A stretch of 23,166 nt of DNA from Ichthyophonus hoferi (lineage: Eukaryota; Opisthokonta; Ichthyosporea; Ichthyophonida; Ichthyophonidae): the NCBI GenBank assembly GCA_002751075.1, contig NAOQ01000759.1:8236-31401 (forward strand). The letters run 5' to 3'. Shown here one piece after another: positions 10,121-20,784 of this stretch. The notes below the pieces were generated by a model. That model did not search any database. It saw only the letters and a program-made list of their open reading frames with translations, and had not been told where the DNA came from. The number at the start of each line of letters is the position of its first letter. The first letter of the stretch is position 1. The position numbers and the translations under genes were made by a program.

Positions 10121-12430
10121 CCACTATTAAGGGGTCTCTATTAGTGTTATTTTTTATATTTATACCACCATAGCATAATGTATATACTATTATTGGCTGT
10201 TCATTTAGATTGTTGGATGCGTACACCTAGCCAAGGTTAACCTGTAAGATTGTTTTCATGTGCAGTGCTAGGTTTCAATGGTTTTTGCAACGCTTCCATT
10301 TGCAAATGATTGGGTATTATGCTGCATTAGAAAGTCGGAACCACAAGAATTGTGAAGCCCTATATGCTATTATTGGCATTGGAGACCATCGACTATAGGC
10401 TGGTTCTAATTGGGGCACCCAGACTAGAGTGATTATTTTTTAATCGCCTCCATCAATTACTTATCTACTCTTAAGATTCTTGTGGCGTATAAAAGATATT
10501 ACCTGTGCGTTAAATGCTTTGATAACATCATATTATGTTCGAGGAATTACGCCCTAGGCAGTACGGAATATTCCATACTCCCACAGATAGTCTCCCAGGT
10601 ATTTAATGCCATATTAGTTTAGCTCAATAAAATTTACTTACACTCGTCTAAATTATCATTTTTCATAGTGCAATGGCGCTAGAACACTGACAACCAATTA
10701 ACCATTTGTTGGGAATAATAAGTAGAGACAGATGCGTTCCTGTAACCTGTATTCATTTAGGAGAAGGAATACCAAATTAAGAGGCGTTTTAACGTATTCC
10801 GTACACGGAGTACAGATATGCTATGGCATATTTTTATTATTAAACAAGTCGGCAGGATCCCTATTCAATGAGCTATCTTATCTGAATCCAAGACATGTAG
10901 TCTGAAATGGCTTATTATACACAACGTGATATTAAAACCGTTATAACCTGAACTAAATAATAACTTAATAATAGGCTACTCACTAATAACATTTTTTTAT
11001 TGATTCCTGAGCAGAGAGAGAATCCAGTTATCTGTTCTGTATAAATAATATACTATATTTAGAAAATTCAAGTTCATGACCAAATCTTAGCACCTCTTAC
11101 TATATATTTTTACTGGAGCTATAGCTATACATTAGAATGAAATTAAATTTATGCATACAAAGCATCTCTTATTATGCTTTAACACCTGAACTTAAAACTA
11201 GATTGGTTTTCTAATATTTATTATTGTTTGCAAGTATTAAAACAAAGTATTTAAGATAAGATTCGCGAACAAATCACTGTGAAGTGAATGCCAATATCTA
11301 AGTGATCGAGTTTTAACAGCGATAAAGTATCTAATAATAAATATTGCATTACCAAAGTAATAAATTTCATGCAAAAATGACTACTTTTAATTAACTAAAC
11401 CCACTCTAAGCAGTGCGATGTCTCTAATCTACTCATGTTCTGTACACATAATACTCTGTACAGAGTACAACATACGCATATATTAGCCTACATGACAACA
11501 TTTGCATTAATTGATAAGCGCATCTGATTGGTAGGTTATCATATCATTGCTTTCTTCATCTTCCATATATGACATCGTTTAGAACTAATGTGGTGTGCGT
11601 GACTTTGCAGGCTGGGAACTAAAATAAAAGATATATCACAAACTAAAATTTAATGGATGGTATCGTTGGAGGAGTTTGGAGCTCTGATAAATGCAAACTA
11701 TGATTCGGCAGTGTTTACAATTTTTTGTGATGTCATATGCTCATCCTAACCTGGCATCTCAATCTACATTCCTGTATATAACATCACAATCACAAGGATT
11801 AAGGAGCCAGACTTTAATCGGTCCAAGATGATTACAGGGCTACCTATGTCTTTGCATATACGATATAGCATAATGATATATAATATACGAATAAGAAAGA
11901 GAAGAGAAAATAATATATTTAGCATGATAAGGTTATTGCAAATACATAATTTTTACAGTGATTGCCATATGTATATATATAATACTCACCTAGCTCCAGG
12001 ATACTCCAAATGATCACAAATGATTAGGTAATATGATAAGTCTAGAAAAGTCCATGTTCTCACAAAAGGCCAAACACGTAACATGTATTTATATGTTACA
12101 TATATCACTTACATTTAGTAAAAAATACTACACATATTTTTAGTTTTCATATTTTTACAGTATCACATTACTTATAAATTCTTTGCTAAAATATTCAAAA
12201 GGTGGGATAGCCGGTCATGATCAGATTTCAATTTTGACTTTTTTAAAGGCACCATTAGTTAAGTGGGAGATTTAGCACTAGATATCTGGGAAATAATAAA
12301 AAAGAAAATGTTTCTTTAATATACCGTACGGTAGCATTTATAATATCTATTTTTAAGTTTTGAATTTAATATTTCTACATTGCAAACATATAGTATGTGT
12401 TGTTATTTTCATGCTGTAATTGAATGTGAA
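10121..12430. other. Gene-free interval with several short palindromes
   Basis: No coding frame, splice pattern or transposon protein can be supported over this 2.3 kb. It does contain palindromic sites: a near-perfect 20-base one at 10560-10579 around GGAATATTCC, TCCGTACACGGA at 10798-10809, a short hairpin at 10816-10831, a perfect 16-base palindrome TACTCTGTACAGAGTA at 11452-11467, and TACCGTACGGTA at 12322-12333. The last lies just before the CCAAT cluster of the next gene. Their role is unknown. Confidence 0.5.
11452..11467. repeat. Perfect 16-base palindrome
   Basis: TACTCTGTACAGAGTA is identical to its reverse complement, with a TGTACA core. The related string TCCGTACACGGAGTACAG lies about 650 bases to the left at 10798-10815 and shares the TC-GTACA-GAGTACA pattern. 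Confidence 0.55.
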
Positions 12431-12432
12431 TG

Positions 12433-12558
12433 CCAATGAGCAAGCATCTTGAAGGTAGGTGCGAATAATCTCACGGTTGTTAAGCCAATCACATAGTTGG
12501 TGGTTGTTTAACCGATAAAATACTACAATAGGGTAATCAGTTTTTACTATAAGCCAAT
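12433..12558 (+). promoter_or_regulatory. Three CCAAT boxes upstream of the PX gene
   Basis: CCAAT occurs at 12433-12437, 12485-12489 (in AAGCCAATCACA, a strong NF-Y match) and 12554-12558, all in the same orientation, 300-425 bases before the PX start codon. Several NF-Y sites in tandem are typical of animal promoters. CCAAT is fairly common in this window, so the assignment is tentative. Confidence 0.3.
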
Positions 12559-12646
12559 AGAAATGATTAACTTAAATTAACTTTTATATTATCCAGTCTG
12601 ATCTTTTGTGCATATAATAACTACTACTCTATTTTTTAGACCATAC

Positions 12647-12706
12647 ATGGATAACGTAGACAGGGATTTGTTCAAGCTAGATGGTTTTGAGATAAGTTGG
12701 TGGTGA
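12647..12706 (+). other. Possible upstream ORF of the PX gene (19 residues)
   Basis: A short frame from ATG 12647 to TGA 12704-12706 encodes MDNVDRDLFKLDGFEISWW. The start context (ccatacATGg) is acceptable and the composition looks protein-like rather than AT-driven. It lies about 150 bases before the PX start codon. If the transcript begins upstream it would be a uORF. It could also be a chance frame. Confidence 0.2.
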
Positions 12707-12856
12707 CCTTGCTGAAGAGACGTCATGACAGCTGAAACTAACGCGTCTCGTAAATTCAGAGTCAAATTTCTAGTAGGTGTCTAAAGCAATCAAATTAACC
12801 ATTGCAAATTTAAGTGAATAATCGAGTACTCACATAATCTTAGTCGTGATTATACT

Positions 12857-15278
12857 ATGGGGCTGTTGATCTTTCCACTTTTTGGGAGTGATTTCGCACC
12901 CCAATCGAAACAAACCGACAGCACAGGTGGAGATTCTCACTATGATGTAGACAACAGTTTATCCCATTTACTTGATGTTACGGATTTCTTTCAATCAGCC
13001 TCTGAGTCACAGAAAACAGAACTTACACTACCACAAAAATTTACAACCAGCCATGCAGAAAATCTGCTTCTGGGTGCCAATTCACATTCTTCATCCCTGA
13101 GACCTAGTATTTTATCCGCACAAGTTGCTGCTCCAAGTCCGCCTTTATATTCTAGACAACGTATTTCATCCAATCCAAGGAGTAAGGTTATTGGGTAAGT
13201 GACAAGCGAACTAGGCTTGTGCGTATTGTTACTTTATGCCAGTGTTTGGCGGATGTTTTCTGGACATGTTCGTCGATATGGGACTTTTTTGCAGCAAGGC
13301 CTACACGTGACAGGAGTTAAAATATTTTAGTTCCTTCTTTCTACTGTCACTGTCAATATCTTTTTGGACAAGGGTTTATTGGTTTGCAGATAACTTCATC
13401 TGCTTGATTAAAGTGTTTCCTTCCTCTATATTTATGATTGTATGATGATATTTGTGTACAAGCCAATACGTCTATTTCAGCTTAGAAAAACATAACTTGA
13501 TAGTAGACTCGCCCCACTCTCTCCTCCTTTTCTCTTTCTTCCAACTCTTCCTTCACTCCCATTGACCAATCTTCTGGTGCACTTAAATAATGTAAAACCC
13601 ATTACATTATCATCAAGGATAACCTTAAGCTTATCATTTGCTTTTATTTTTGCTCAGAGTAAGAAATGTAGAGGTAGTGGACTACAGCATACAGGACTGT
13701 GATGGAAAGAACTATGTTCTCTATCGAATGGTGTGTGATACATTTCTTGTTTGTCTTATGTTTCCTATATCACTCCATTTGACTCTCTCTTTGCTTTCTT
13801 CAATATCTATCTATATGTGCTTCCTGACTTTTCGTTTTCCTATTTCCCTTTACTTCCACTCTGCTGCTATGGCAATAACACCCACACCCACATGAAAATA
13901 TTTATATTTTATTGGTTCCCTTTCATTCTTTTTATGCGCATAATCCAATCAGTTCTCATAGTTCTCTCATATAATTATCACCTAAAATCCACATTCTGTA
14001 AAGTTGCTCCTTTCCCGTTTGTTGCAATTTGTTGTGTTTTGAAATCTATTTATGCGCATCTTTTAACCAATATCTACTATATATAACCACTCGGTGCTCC
14101 TGACTTTTGTGGCTACACTCCTCATCACATGTTCCTACAGTCATGCACTACCCAGGGGTTTTTACCTATACCGCAACTATATTTTACTATATATGATGAT
14201 AGTATTTGCCCGCTCGTCTATACCTTTCCTTTCTTCTGCATAGTTGTCAATAATATTTGACAATTTGTTCACCTTATCATGTCATGTATAGGCCCTGTCT
14301 GTGGTTTTCAATGTAATTCGTAATTGAAATTTGCCCTTTGATATTTCGCATCCTTCCTTTATATATATATATATATATATAACTTGTAAATTTTATGTTT
14401 ATTACTTTACAAGTCATATATATGCAACCTTAATATGTTGTATAACCTTAATATTCTTTCACCAGAACGTTCAAACTGATGGTAACCACTGGACAATACG
14501 CCGACGGTACAATGATTTCACTGACCTCCACTATATTCTCTGTCGTGAGATGCCACCATCTCTCACCTGTGAGCTTGCTCTACCACCGAGGCGATTTATC
14601 AAACGAAGGAAATTTGATCCCGTTTATTTGGAAAAGCGTGCTGATGCACTTGATGGCTATATGAAATATATAATGAGATTGCCAGAACTGGCTGACTGTA
14701 GTATCGTAAGGGAATTCCTAAGTGATCAATGGTGTAAGCCAAAACGAAAGAAAACACATATACAAAGTATTCCTATCCTGGACATGCCTAGTATTGTTGA
14801 AGGGAAATACTCTAACATCGCCGTTGTGGCGAGCCATAAGATGCTCACACCGCGACAGCTAAAACGACTAGTGGCTAGAACACAACAGCCATCTGCTAAT
14901 GCGGCACCTATTAGTAAAGGGAAGTATAACGAGATAAGCGAGAGCACAACCCCCAAGACACATAAACGTAGTGGAAAGGGTATATGTGTCTTTACCAAAC
15001 CCTCTGTCCCACGGCTTAAAATTTTACAACGTGAACTGGAGTTTCAGAGAAAAACAGTTGGTTTGTCAGGTGGGACACCTCCACGTCCTAAATCTGAATA
15101 TACCGAACAGTATCTGTCGGATGTTTCCTACCCTGAAAGGTTGGGTGATGCCACCTATCCCACCAAAAAACGCGTCCTTAAGCAGCGCAATTTATTGAAG
15201 GAAAAGGGGAAAGTTGGAAAAACATCACTTATTCATGTGACAAACGGCTATAGCTCATCTGAGGCGGATGACAACTAA
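12857..15278 (+). CDS. PX-domain protein, sorting-nexin-like (3 exons)
   Basis: Exons 12857-13194, 13658-13730 and 14466-15278 join in frame to 407 residues. The introns (463 and 735 bases) are GT-AG. Residues 1-112 are Ser/Thr-rich and probably disordered. Residues 114-224 are a PX (phox homology) domain: VVDYSIQDCDGKNYVLYRM forms the first strands, WTIRRRYNDFTDLH carries the R-R-Y phosphoinositide-binding signature (R150-R151-Y152), LALPPRRF (174-181) is the proline loop, and YLEKRADALDGYM plus LPELADCSIVREFL are the helices. PX domains usually bind PI3P on endosomes. The last ~180 residues are basic, without a recognised domain. An in-frame TGA 42 bases upstream supports the chosen start. 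A long frame running into exon 3 from 14331 is intronic read-through. I cannot assign a subfamily. Confidence 0.85.
14360..14381. repeat. (TA)n microsatellite in PX intron 2
   Basis: A run of alternating T and A, about 11 dinucleotide units, lies about 85 bases before the exon 3 acceptor of the PX gene. Similar but shorter runs occur at 3076-3089, 4618-4631 and 8133-8144. Confidence 0.85.
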
Positions 15279-15765
15279 CTGTCTTTGGCTCTATTATCTA
15301 TATTTGTATTGCTATTACATTAATAAGTCGTATGAGTACAGCCTTGCATGGATCTTCTGTGCAACTGTAATTAGTCTTAATTACATCATTTCAGGCTTGC
15401 ATTTTCTCTCTCCCTTGTACAATTGTTTTCGGTCCCATTTAAAATAATTGATCATAATGGAATGGATTTTTATATTATGTTAGCCTGCCTTTTATTGAGG
15501 CTGTTTATTTTCGCCTGTAGTAAAAAATCTTGGGCAACCACGCCGTACCTAACAATAGGCTCTCCCACCTTTGCTATTAAACTCATAGCTTTTTCTATTC
15601 TAACTTTTATTATGGATTGCCATACAACAAATTTGTTGTATCAATGCCCTGGATGGCAAAATATTTCCATTAAAAACATTTCACTTATATCTGGTTATAC
15701 ATTAGTTAATCCTCCCTCGTATGTTTCCGGGCGGAACTTGTTATATATAGCTACATATACAACAT
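15279..15765 (+). other. 3' flank of the PX gene
   Basis: No AATAAA follows the PX stop. ATTAAA variants occur near 15575 and 15669. A 117-residue frame at 15423-15776 is rich in Phe, Ile and Tyr codons, as expected from AT-rich non-coding DNA, and has no recognisable domain or splice support, so it is not called as a gene. Confidence 0.4.
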
Positions 15766-15972
15766 TAATTAATTAATGCTGTGTTCTGACGCATTATATA
15801 GTTAAATTGCTACGTTTAAAAAATATAAAAAGGCTCTGTCTGAGACAGATTGTAGACTCTTAATTCTGCAGTGATACTGAAATGAAGGCTAAAGGATATT
15901 TATTCTAAATTCTCGGTTTGCAATAGTCGACTGCTACCTTGAACCTGGATGAGACAATTACTACACTGGTTG
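15766..15972 (+). repeat. ~205 bp repeat, copy A (direct orientation)
   Basis: This stretch matches the reverse complement of 20785-20991 over its whole length, roughly 75-80 % by hand alignment with small gaps. Conserved landmarks in order are GTTCTGA, the interrupted palindrome CTGTCTGAGACAG (15836-15848), ACTCTTA-ATTCTG-AGTGAT, the palindrome AGTCGACT (15925-15932), and GATGA-A-AATT. No terminal inverted repeats within the copy, target-site duplications or coding capacity were found. It could be a non-autonomous mobile repeat or one arm of an inverted duplication. Confidence 0.7.
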
Positions 15973-16280
15973 GAGTTGACGGAACCAATGTTAACCTATT
16001 TATGAGTATTTTTTGATGATTGTATCATAATTGTATAATTAGATTACCTGATCAAGGTTGCCTCCCTCTATTTCTCTCTGGACAGCATTTAAAAAAAACA
16101 CAGAATTTGTAAAATAGAAAGAAACTGGGGATGTTACAAGCAGTCTTGATAGTAAATAAATAGCACGTTTGCAGATATACCAATATATGAAACTAAATAG
16201 ACAATATGTTAGATTAGTCTTAAACCTCTTCAATTCACATAAGACTTAACTATTTTCTGTATATTATTCAAGATTTTAAG

Positions 16281-17618
16281 TTTACTGAATGGTTAGCAGA
16301 CAGTGTCCTCAGTGATGACGACAGGGACAGTTATCACAAATCATCAACCCCTAAAAACCCTCAAAAAAGGAAACATTGACAAACTGTATCCCAATGCTCT
16401 CAATGTTCACCTGAATTTTAATAATCTTTATTCGCCTTAGAATAATTATTGTTCAATAGCTAGGTGACCTATGAAGTTATATATGCAATGAAAGTATCTT
16501 GATTGACTATATTAGATACAGAGCTTGGAGGTGGATTCCTAATACCACATAGAGAGCCATTTCTGTTCTTTAAGCTTTCTATTATTTTTAAAATGATTGC
16601 TATAAATCAATAAGTTAGTAATTATAGGCCTTTTGTTCTAGCAAATGATACAAATGGATTATTGACCTATATAATCTATTCATACACATGACATCTCAAT
16701 AACCTGATTATGTAGATTTTAAAGGAGGATCACATGCATATACTTGTTAAATAGTAAAACGTTATGTGATTTCCAAAGAATAGTTTAACTATATCTTATC
16801 TCCACCAACCAAATTAAACCAGTAACTAGTACGCGTACATAAGTCAATCAATTTGTGACCCTTAGCGTGTCCCTAGATTATCTTGAAGCGACATCTCCTG
16901 TTTACTGTACATTATCGTTTAGGAATTGCCCGATGGTCTAATATTACGTATTGAGTTGTTATTTTCAGTTCAAAATCGAAGACCACTTCTCGCCCCTTCC
17001 GCTAGACCCAAGTGTCCTCTACCAAAGCCTGCTACTATTTGAAGATTTTCAAACAAATGATTAGCCTTAACTCTGCTTTTGGTTGAGCTATGTTTCATTA
17101 ATTTGATATTTTTTCTCATAAACTAAAATATTTAAAACTTGTGGAATAACCTTACAAAGCGTATACTTTTATTCTATGATATATTCAATTAGTATGAACA
17201 GGGCAACATCATATAAATCTTCTTAAGACTAATGAAAATCTAGCCCGCGCTAGGCTGAAGCTTGATGCAAGCTTATATATTTATATTGTGAACTTGAACA
17301 GTATGTTGGCAGCTGTGAGAGTTTGAGGGCATGGATGTACCTGAACGATTGGATACAATGCGATTTAATGGTAAGGTAGTAAAAGAGATTGATACTATTG
17401 GTATTGGCTGCCTCCAAAACCTCATTTTGATTGGCGTTAATTCTAATGGCTCACAGATATTCCCAAAGTAAGGAAACAAATATTATTCGTCCATAATCAC
17501 GGATAGCAAGCCAATAAAATAGACCCTACAAGGTAATTGGAAGATAGATCCTCTATCACGGGGATATGTGTCAGCCAGCCAGGACGATGATGCCTTCAAG
17601 GTCTTTCTGACCAGATAA
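16281..17618 (+). other. Cluster of five short coding-like islands, gene or pseudogene uncertain
   Basis: Between copy A of the repeat and the surface-protein gene, short frames on the plus strand have a composition unlike their AT-rich surroundings. They are: 16281-16379 (FTEWLADSVLSDDDRDSYHK and on, ending PQKRKH then stop); 16512-16613 (LDTELGGGFLIPHREPF); 16969-17042, after a good acceptor TTATTTTCAG (NRRPLLAPSARPKCPLPKPA in one frame, IEDHFSPLPLDPSVLYQSLL in another); 17331-17471 (MDVPERLDTMRFNGKVVKEI, then CLQNLILIGVNSNGSQIFP, with a strong donor AA|GTAAGG at 17468); and 17523-17618 (GNWKIDPLSRGYVSASQDDD). I could not join them into one consistent splice model. They may be remnants of a decayed host gene, or exons of a gene with unusual structure, or partly chance. 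Confidence 0.3.
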
Positions 17619-17815
17619 CCGAGTACGTAGTAGGTTTACGGAGGAATTTATTAGCCACGACCTGTTCAACAGAAAATTAAACTTCTACACTCCACACAGA
17701 GTATGCTTGGATAACAACCATAAGACTAAACTTTCTGCTATGCTAATATATTTATATAGATAAGTAGAACGCAACTAAATCATTAATCAAAATGATATGA
17801 TAATATTTTGACTTA

Positions 17816-17835
17816 ATATATATATATATATATAA
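17816..17835. repeat. (TA)n microsatellite
   Basis: About ten TA units between the coding-like islands and the upstream region of the surface-protein gene. Confidence 0.8.
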
Positions 17836-18125
17836 ACGTGTACGGTTTGGACTCGATTCAGTCATAGTCCAAGAGGGAAGGTGGGTCCACGTAGATTATT
17901 AGCTATGAATGATAAAGTTAAGACATGAACATTTACGAATAACGTAGACTGTCATCTATTGTGTCAGCCCAATACTTGTTGAATCGTATCTCGTGTTTCA
18001 GGATTTATGTAGGGAAAAAACATTTGTTGGGGTGTACTAGTACCAGGTGCAAGTATAAAGCATAAATTAAACAATCTGTATATTTTAATTGCATTTGTTT
18101 TTAACCTATTTTAATGCCTATCATT

Positions 18126-18133
18126 TATATAAA
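18126..18133 (+). promoter_or_regulatory. Candidate TATA box of the surface-protein gene
   Basis: TATATAAA lies about 107 bases before the first in-frame ATG (18233) and 173 before the ATG that begins the signal peptide (18299). A start near 18155 would place a minimal ATG-TAA upstream frame at 18177-18182 in the 5'UTR. TATA-like strings are frequent in this AT-rich DNA. Confidence 0.3.
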
Positions 18134-18232
18134 CGTAACTTCAACAGTAGAATTTCTTTATATACTCCACATCTGTATGTAAATAATATCGTATATTTTG
18201 CCATTCATACAACCTTAAAGGTAATCAATTCC

Positions 18233-20365
18233 ATGATGAATACGCAATCCACCCAACGCTTAGCCGCTCTTCACAGATACAATGGCTTACCAAGGGAAAT
18301 GACTCTAAGATTATGGGCTCTGTCCGTGCTCCTGTTCCTTTTGACGCTTTCATCAGGTAAGTAATGTAGCTTCAAAAGGTTGCCTTTCAAATTCGTTATA
18401 TTTTTTTATTGTACGTTTCTGTTTGAATTTTAGCTTCTTAGTGTATACTCAAGATTTTAAAGTACTTTCAATTAAAATTTATATTCCAGCTGTACAAAAT
18501 TGTAGACAAATTATCATAATATATAGTCTAAACGCTGAAGCCGCCAAATGTACGAAGGGAAGTACTTTTTTTTTCTAAAGCAATAAACTTTAGTTGAATT
18601 CCCTCTTCCATACAGTCTTTTTACCCTATGCAACTACACTGTATATGACTTAGTAGTTTCTAATTATATCCTTTGATATACTGATACAATCGCTATGTTT
18701 TCCAATTAATGTCTTCTATACTCTTAGTCTTTTTTTCTCAGTTCCCTCATTTTGTCTTGTAAATATTTTAAAAATTACAATTAACATAAGTTATTTCTGC
18801 AAAATCAACTCCATATCAGTAAATGCCGAGGAAGTTTGTTACTACACAACATCTAGCTGCTATCAGCCATCTTCATGCATCGTTGCAGAGCCCAACACAG
18901 GCGCCTGTCTCCCAGGACACCGTAATACCACCGCTCACTTTGAAAAGGCAAGAAGTATACTAACTGGATAAATGTAGGGTTGGCATGGAATGTAAATCAT
19001 AATATATATGGCTTAATGACGTGTAGAAAATGGTATATTAATGCTTATAATTCGAAAATTATTCTGACATTGGGCTCTTAATAATTTTTGGTTGTTAGCA
19101 ACTGCAAACAATCGTTCCAACTTAGGGAAAATCAGAGAGGGACTCAGAAGGACAAAATAAGTAAAGTATTTGTAGGAGAAGAGAAGTTATTTCTTCACGT
19201 CGAAACTTAGTTGAAATTCGTAGCAGTACTTACAAACATCTATGATACAGTCAGCACATATACAATCTATGTAAATTGCAAGATACACCCATAGATTAAT
19301 TTCTTTATATTTTAACCATACTATTGACAGTTCTATCCCCAATTCACTTCATAGCCGCAATCTGTCTCAGAAGTAAAGTATATTATAGTTTATATAGCTT
19401 CTAGATCAGCAAAAACACCAAACCAAAGCAGGGAACGATCAAATAGTAATATTATATCAAAATACCTTTAGCATTATTTAAACCTATCCTCTTCATTTTA
19501 AATATTTATACAGCTTACAGCTCGTAATAACTCTTTTTACTGTACCAAATCCATGCCCCACAGATTGGCCTGCTATATTCCGTAACCTTGCATGCAGATC
19601 CGCTCTGTCTAGTTCCAATCCAGGTGATCCATACGCTTGCCTTAACTTGCAGCCAGATTGTCGACATTCCCTTTGTGGGTGATATTCACGTCAAAGTTGG
19701 GCCTGACCCACCCACCACCACCTCCTCCTCTGCCTCCACGACTACAACCTTAGGTAATCTTGTTATATTTTATGCTCAAGCCAATGCTTAGAATTGTAGC
19801 GTGTTACCAAGGTCAGCCATATCTGGGAAGGAGTGAATTAAATATAATGATATAGAATGTATAGAGATTGTACTAGGTAGTTGAATAATTTATGGTAAAA
19901 ATATAATGCTAATATCCAATTGGTTTAATAGCATGATTATAAGAAGGTATAGACAGATAATCACACTGTGAATACATGCTAGATATATAACTATAGTCAA
20001 GAGATAGGTAAGAACCTACTCGTTATGCTCTGTCAACTTATAATTTATCTTAATGGATAAAACTATGAGGGAGCCTATATTATCTAATGTGAAAAAGTAT
20101 TATCCACAACCACTATAACTCCAGTTATTAACCGGATAGCCTCTGCCCCTATCTCTAACCCTCATTATATCTCTTGTATCCCCTAGCAGAAACTACAGCT
20201 CCTACCTTTACCTCTACCTCTAGCACAACCACTCTGGAGGCTATAACTGGAACTGCTAATACTATTAATACCAGTGGGGCATGTACACTCACTCCACGCT
20301 TCACTGCTATCTTATTCACGACATTGACTCTTCTATTTGGGATGGTATTCTGCTGTGTCCTGTAA
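18233..20365 (+). CDS. Small secreted, probably GPI-anchored surface protein, unrecognised family (4 exons)
   Basis: Model: exons 18233-18356, 18820-18947, 19564-19753, 20187-20365. From ATG 18299 the product is 184 residues. From the in-frame ATG at 18233 it is 206. MTLRLWALSVLLFLLTLSSG is a textbook signal peptide, so 18299 may be the true start. The ectodomain begins with a Cys-containing part (EEVCYYTTSSCYQPSSC, then GACLPGH), has an N-glycosylation site (NTT), then a Thr/Ser/Pro stalk spanning exons 3-4 (PPTTTSSSASTTTT, then TAPTFTSTSSTTT). It ends with NTSGAC and an uninterrupted hydrophobic tail (LFTTLTLLFGMVFCCVL) without cytoplasmic residues, the pattern of GPI-anchor signals. Intron 2 needs a GC donor (AAG|GCAAGA at 18948) to keep this frame, or else the exon 3 frame differs. 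I know no family for it, so its function is unknown. Confidence 0.7.
20184..20189 (+). other. NAGNAG tandem splice acceptor
   Basis: The acceptor of the last intron of the surface-protein gene reads CCCTAGCAG. Splicing after TAG gives ...Leu-Ala-Glu-Thr; splicing after CAG gives ...Leu-Glu-Thr. Both keep the frame and differ by one alanine in the Ser/Thr-rich stalk. Confidence 0.6.
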
Positions 20366-20412
20366 ACTGACGACATGCCCAATTTTTTCACGAGGCACAA
20401 ACATTGTCTTTT

Positions 20413-20418
20413 ATTAAA
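20413..20418 (+). terminator. Candidate poly(A) signal of the surface-protein gene
   Basis: ATTAAA, the common variant of AATAAA, lies 48 bases after the stop codon. This implies a very short 3'UTR. Confidence 0.35.
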
Positions 20419-20784
20419 ATTCAGGTCTCAATACTAACTGATGACTGAAACTTAACTGATTTGTGGCCATTAAACGCTTAAGCTAAATTGGTTAATATTT
20501 TAATGATATATTTCACATAGTAGATTGTGTAATAAGATCTCTATATATATATCATGCCGTGTGACTCCTTGTCAGTGACTTTAATTGGATCCCCCAGCTA
20601 GCGGTTGTAACCAGTGATTCTATACTAGCCAATGGCATGGGAGGGATCTCTCTGTTATCTGTCTTGTAAGAAATTACCCAATTATTGCAAAATTTCAAAG
20701 TTATTACTTGTCCACTGTTGTCATATGATAGGCAGCACTAAACATTATTGTTCAGACTACTGTAGGAGCTACTGTTAAATTTAA

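Noticed and set aside
14331-14465. N-terminal extension of PX exon 3 from an upstream start
   Set aside because: The extension is AT-repeat intron sequence. The acceptor at 14465 joins exon 2 to exon 3 in the middle of a continuous PX domain.
16039-16233. 64-residue minus-strand frame
   Set aside because: Composition is what AT-rich DNA gives by chance; no domain or splice signal.
16924-16998. Degenerate tRNA/SINE-like boxes (GATGGTCTAA, then AGTTCAAAATCG)
   Set aside because: The B box carries an extra base and the stems do not pair. The second part is better explained by the splice acceptor and coding-like island at 16969.
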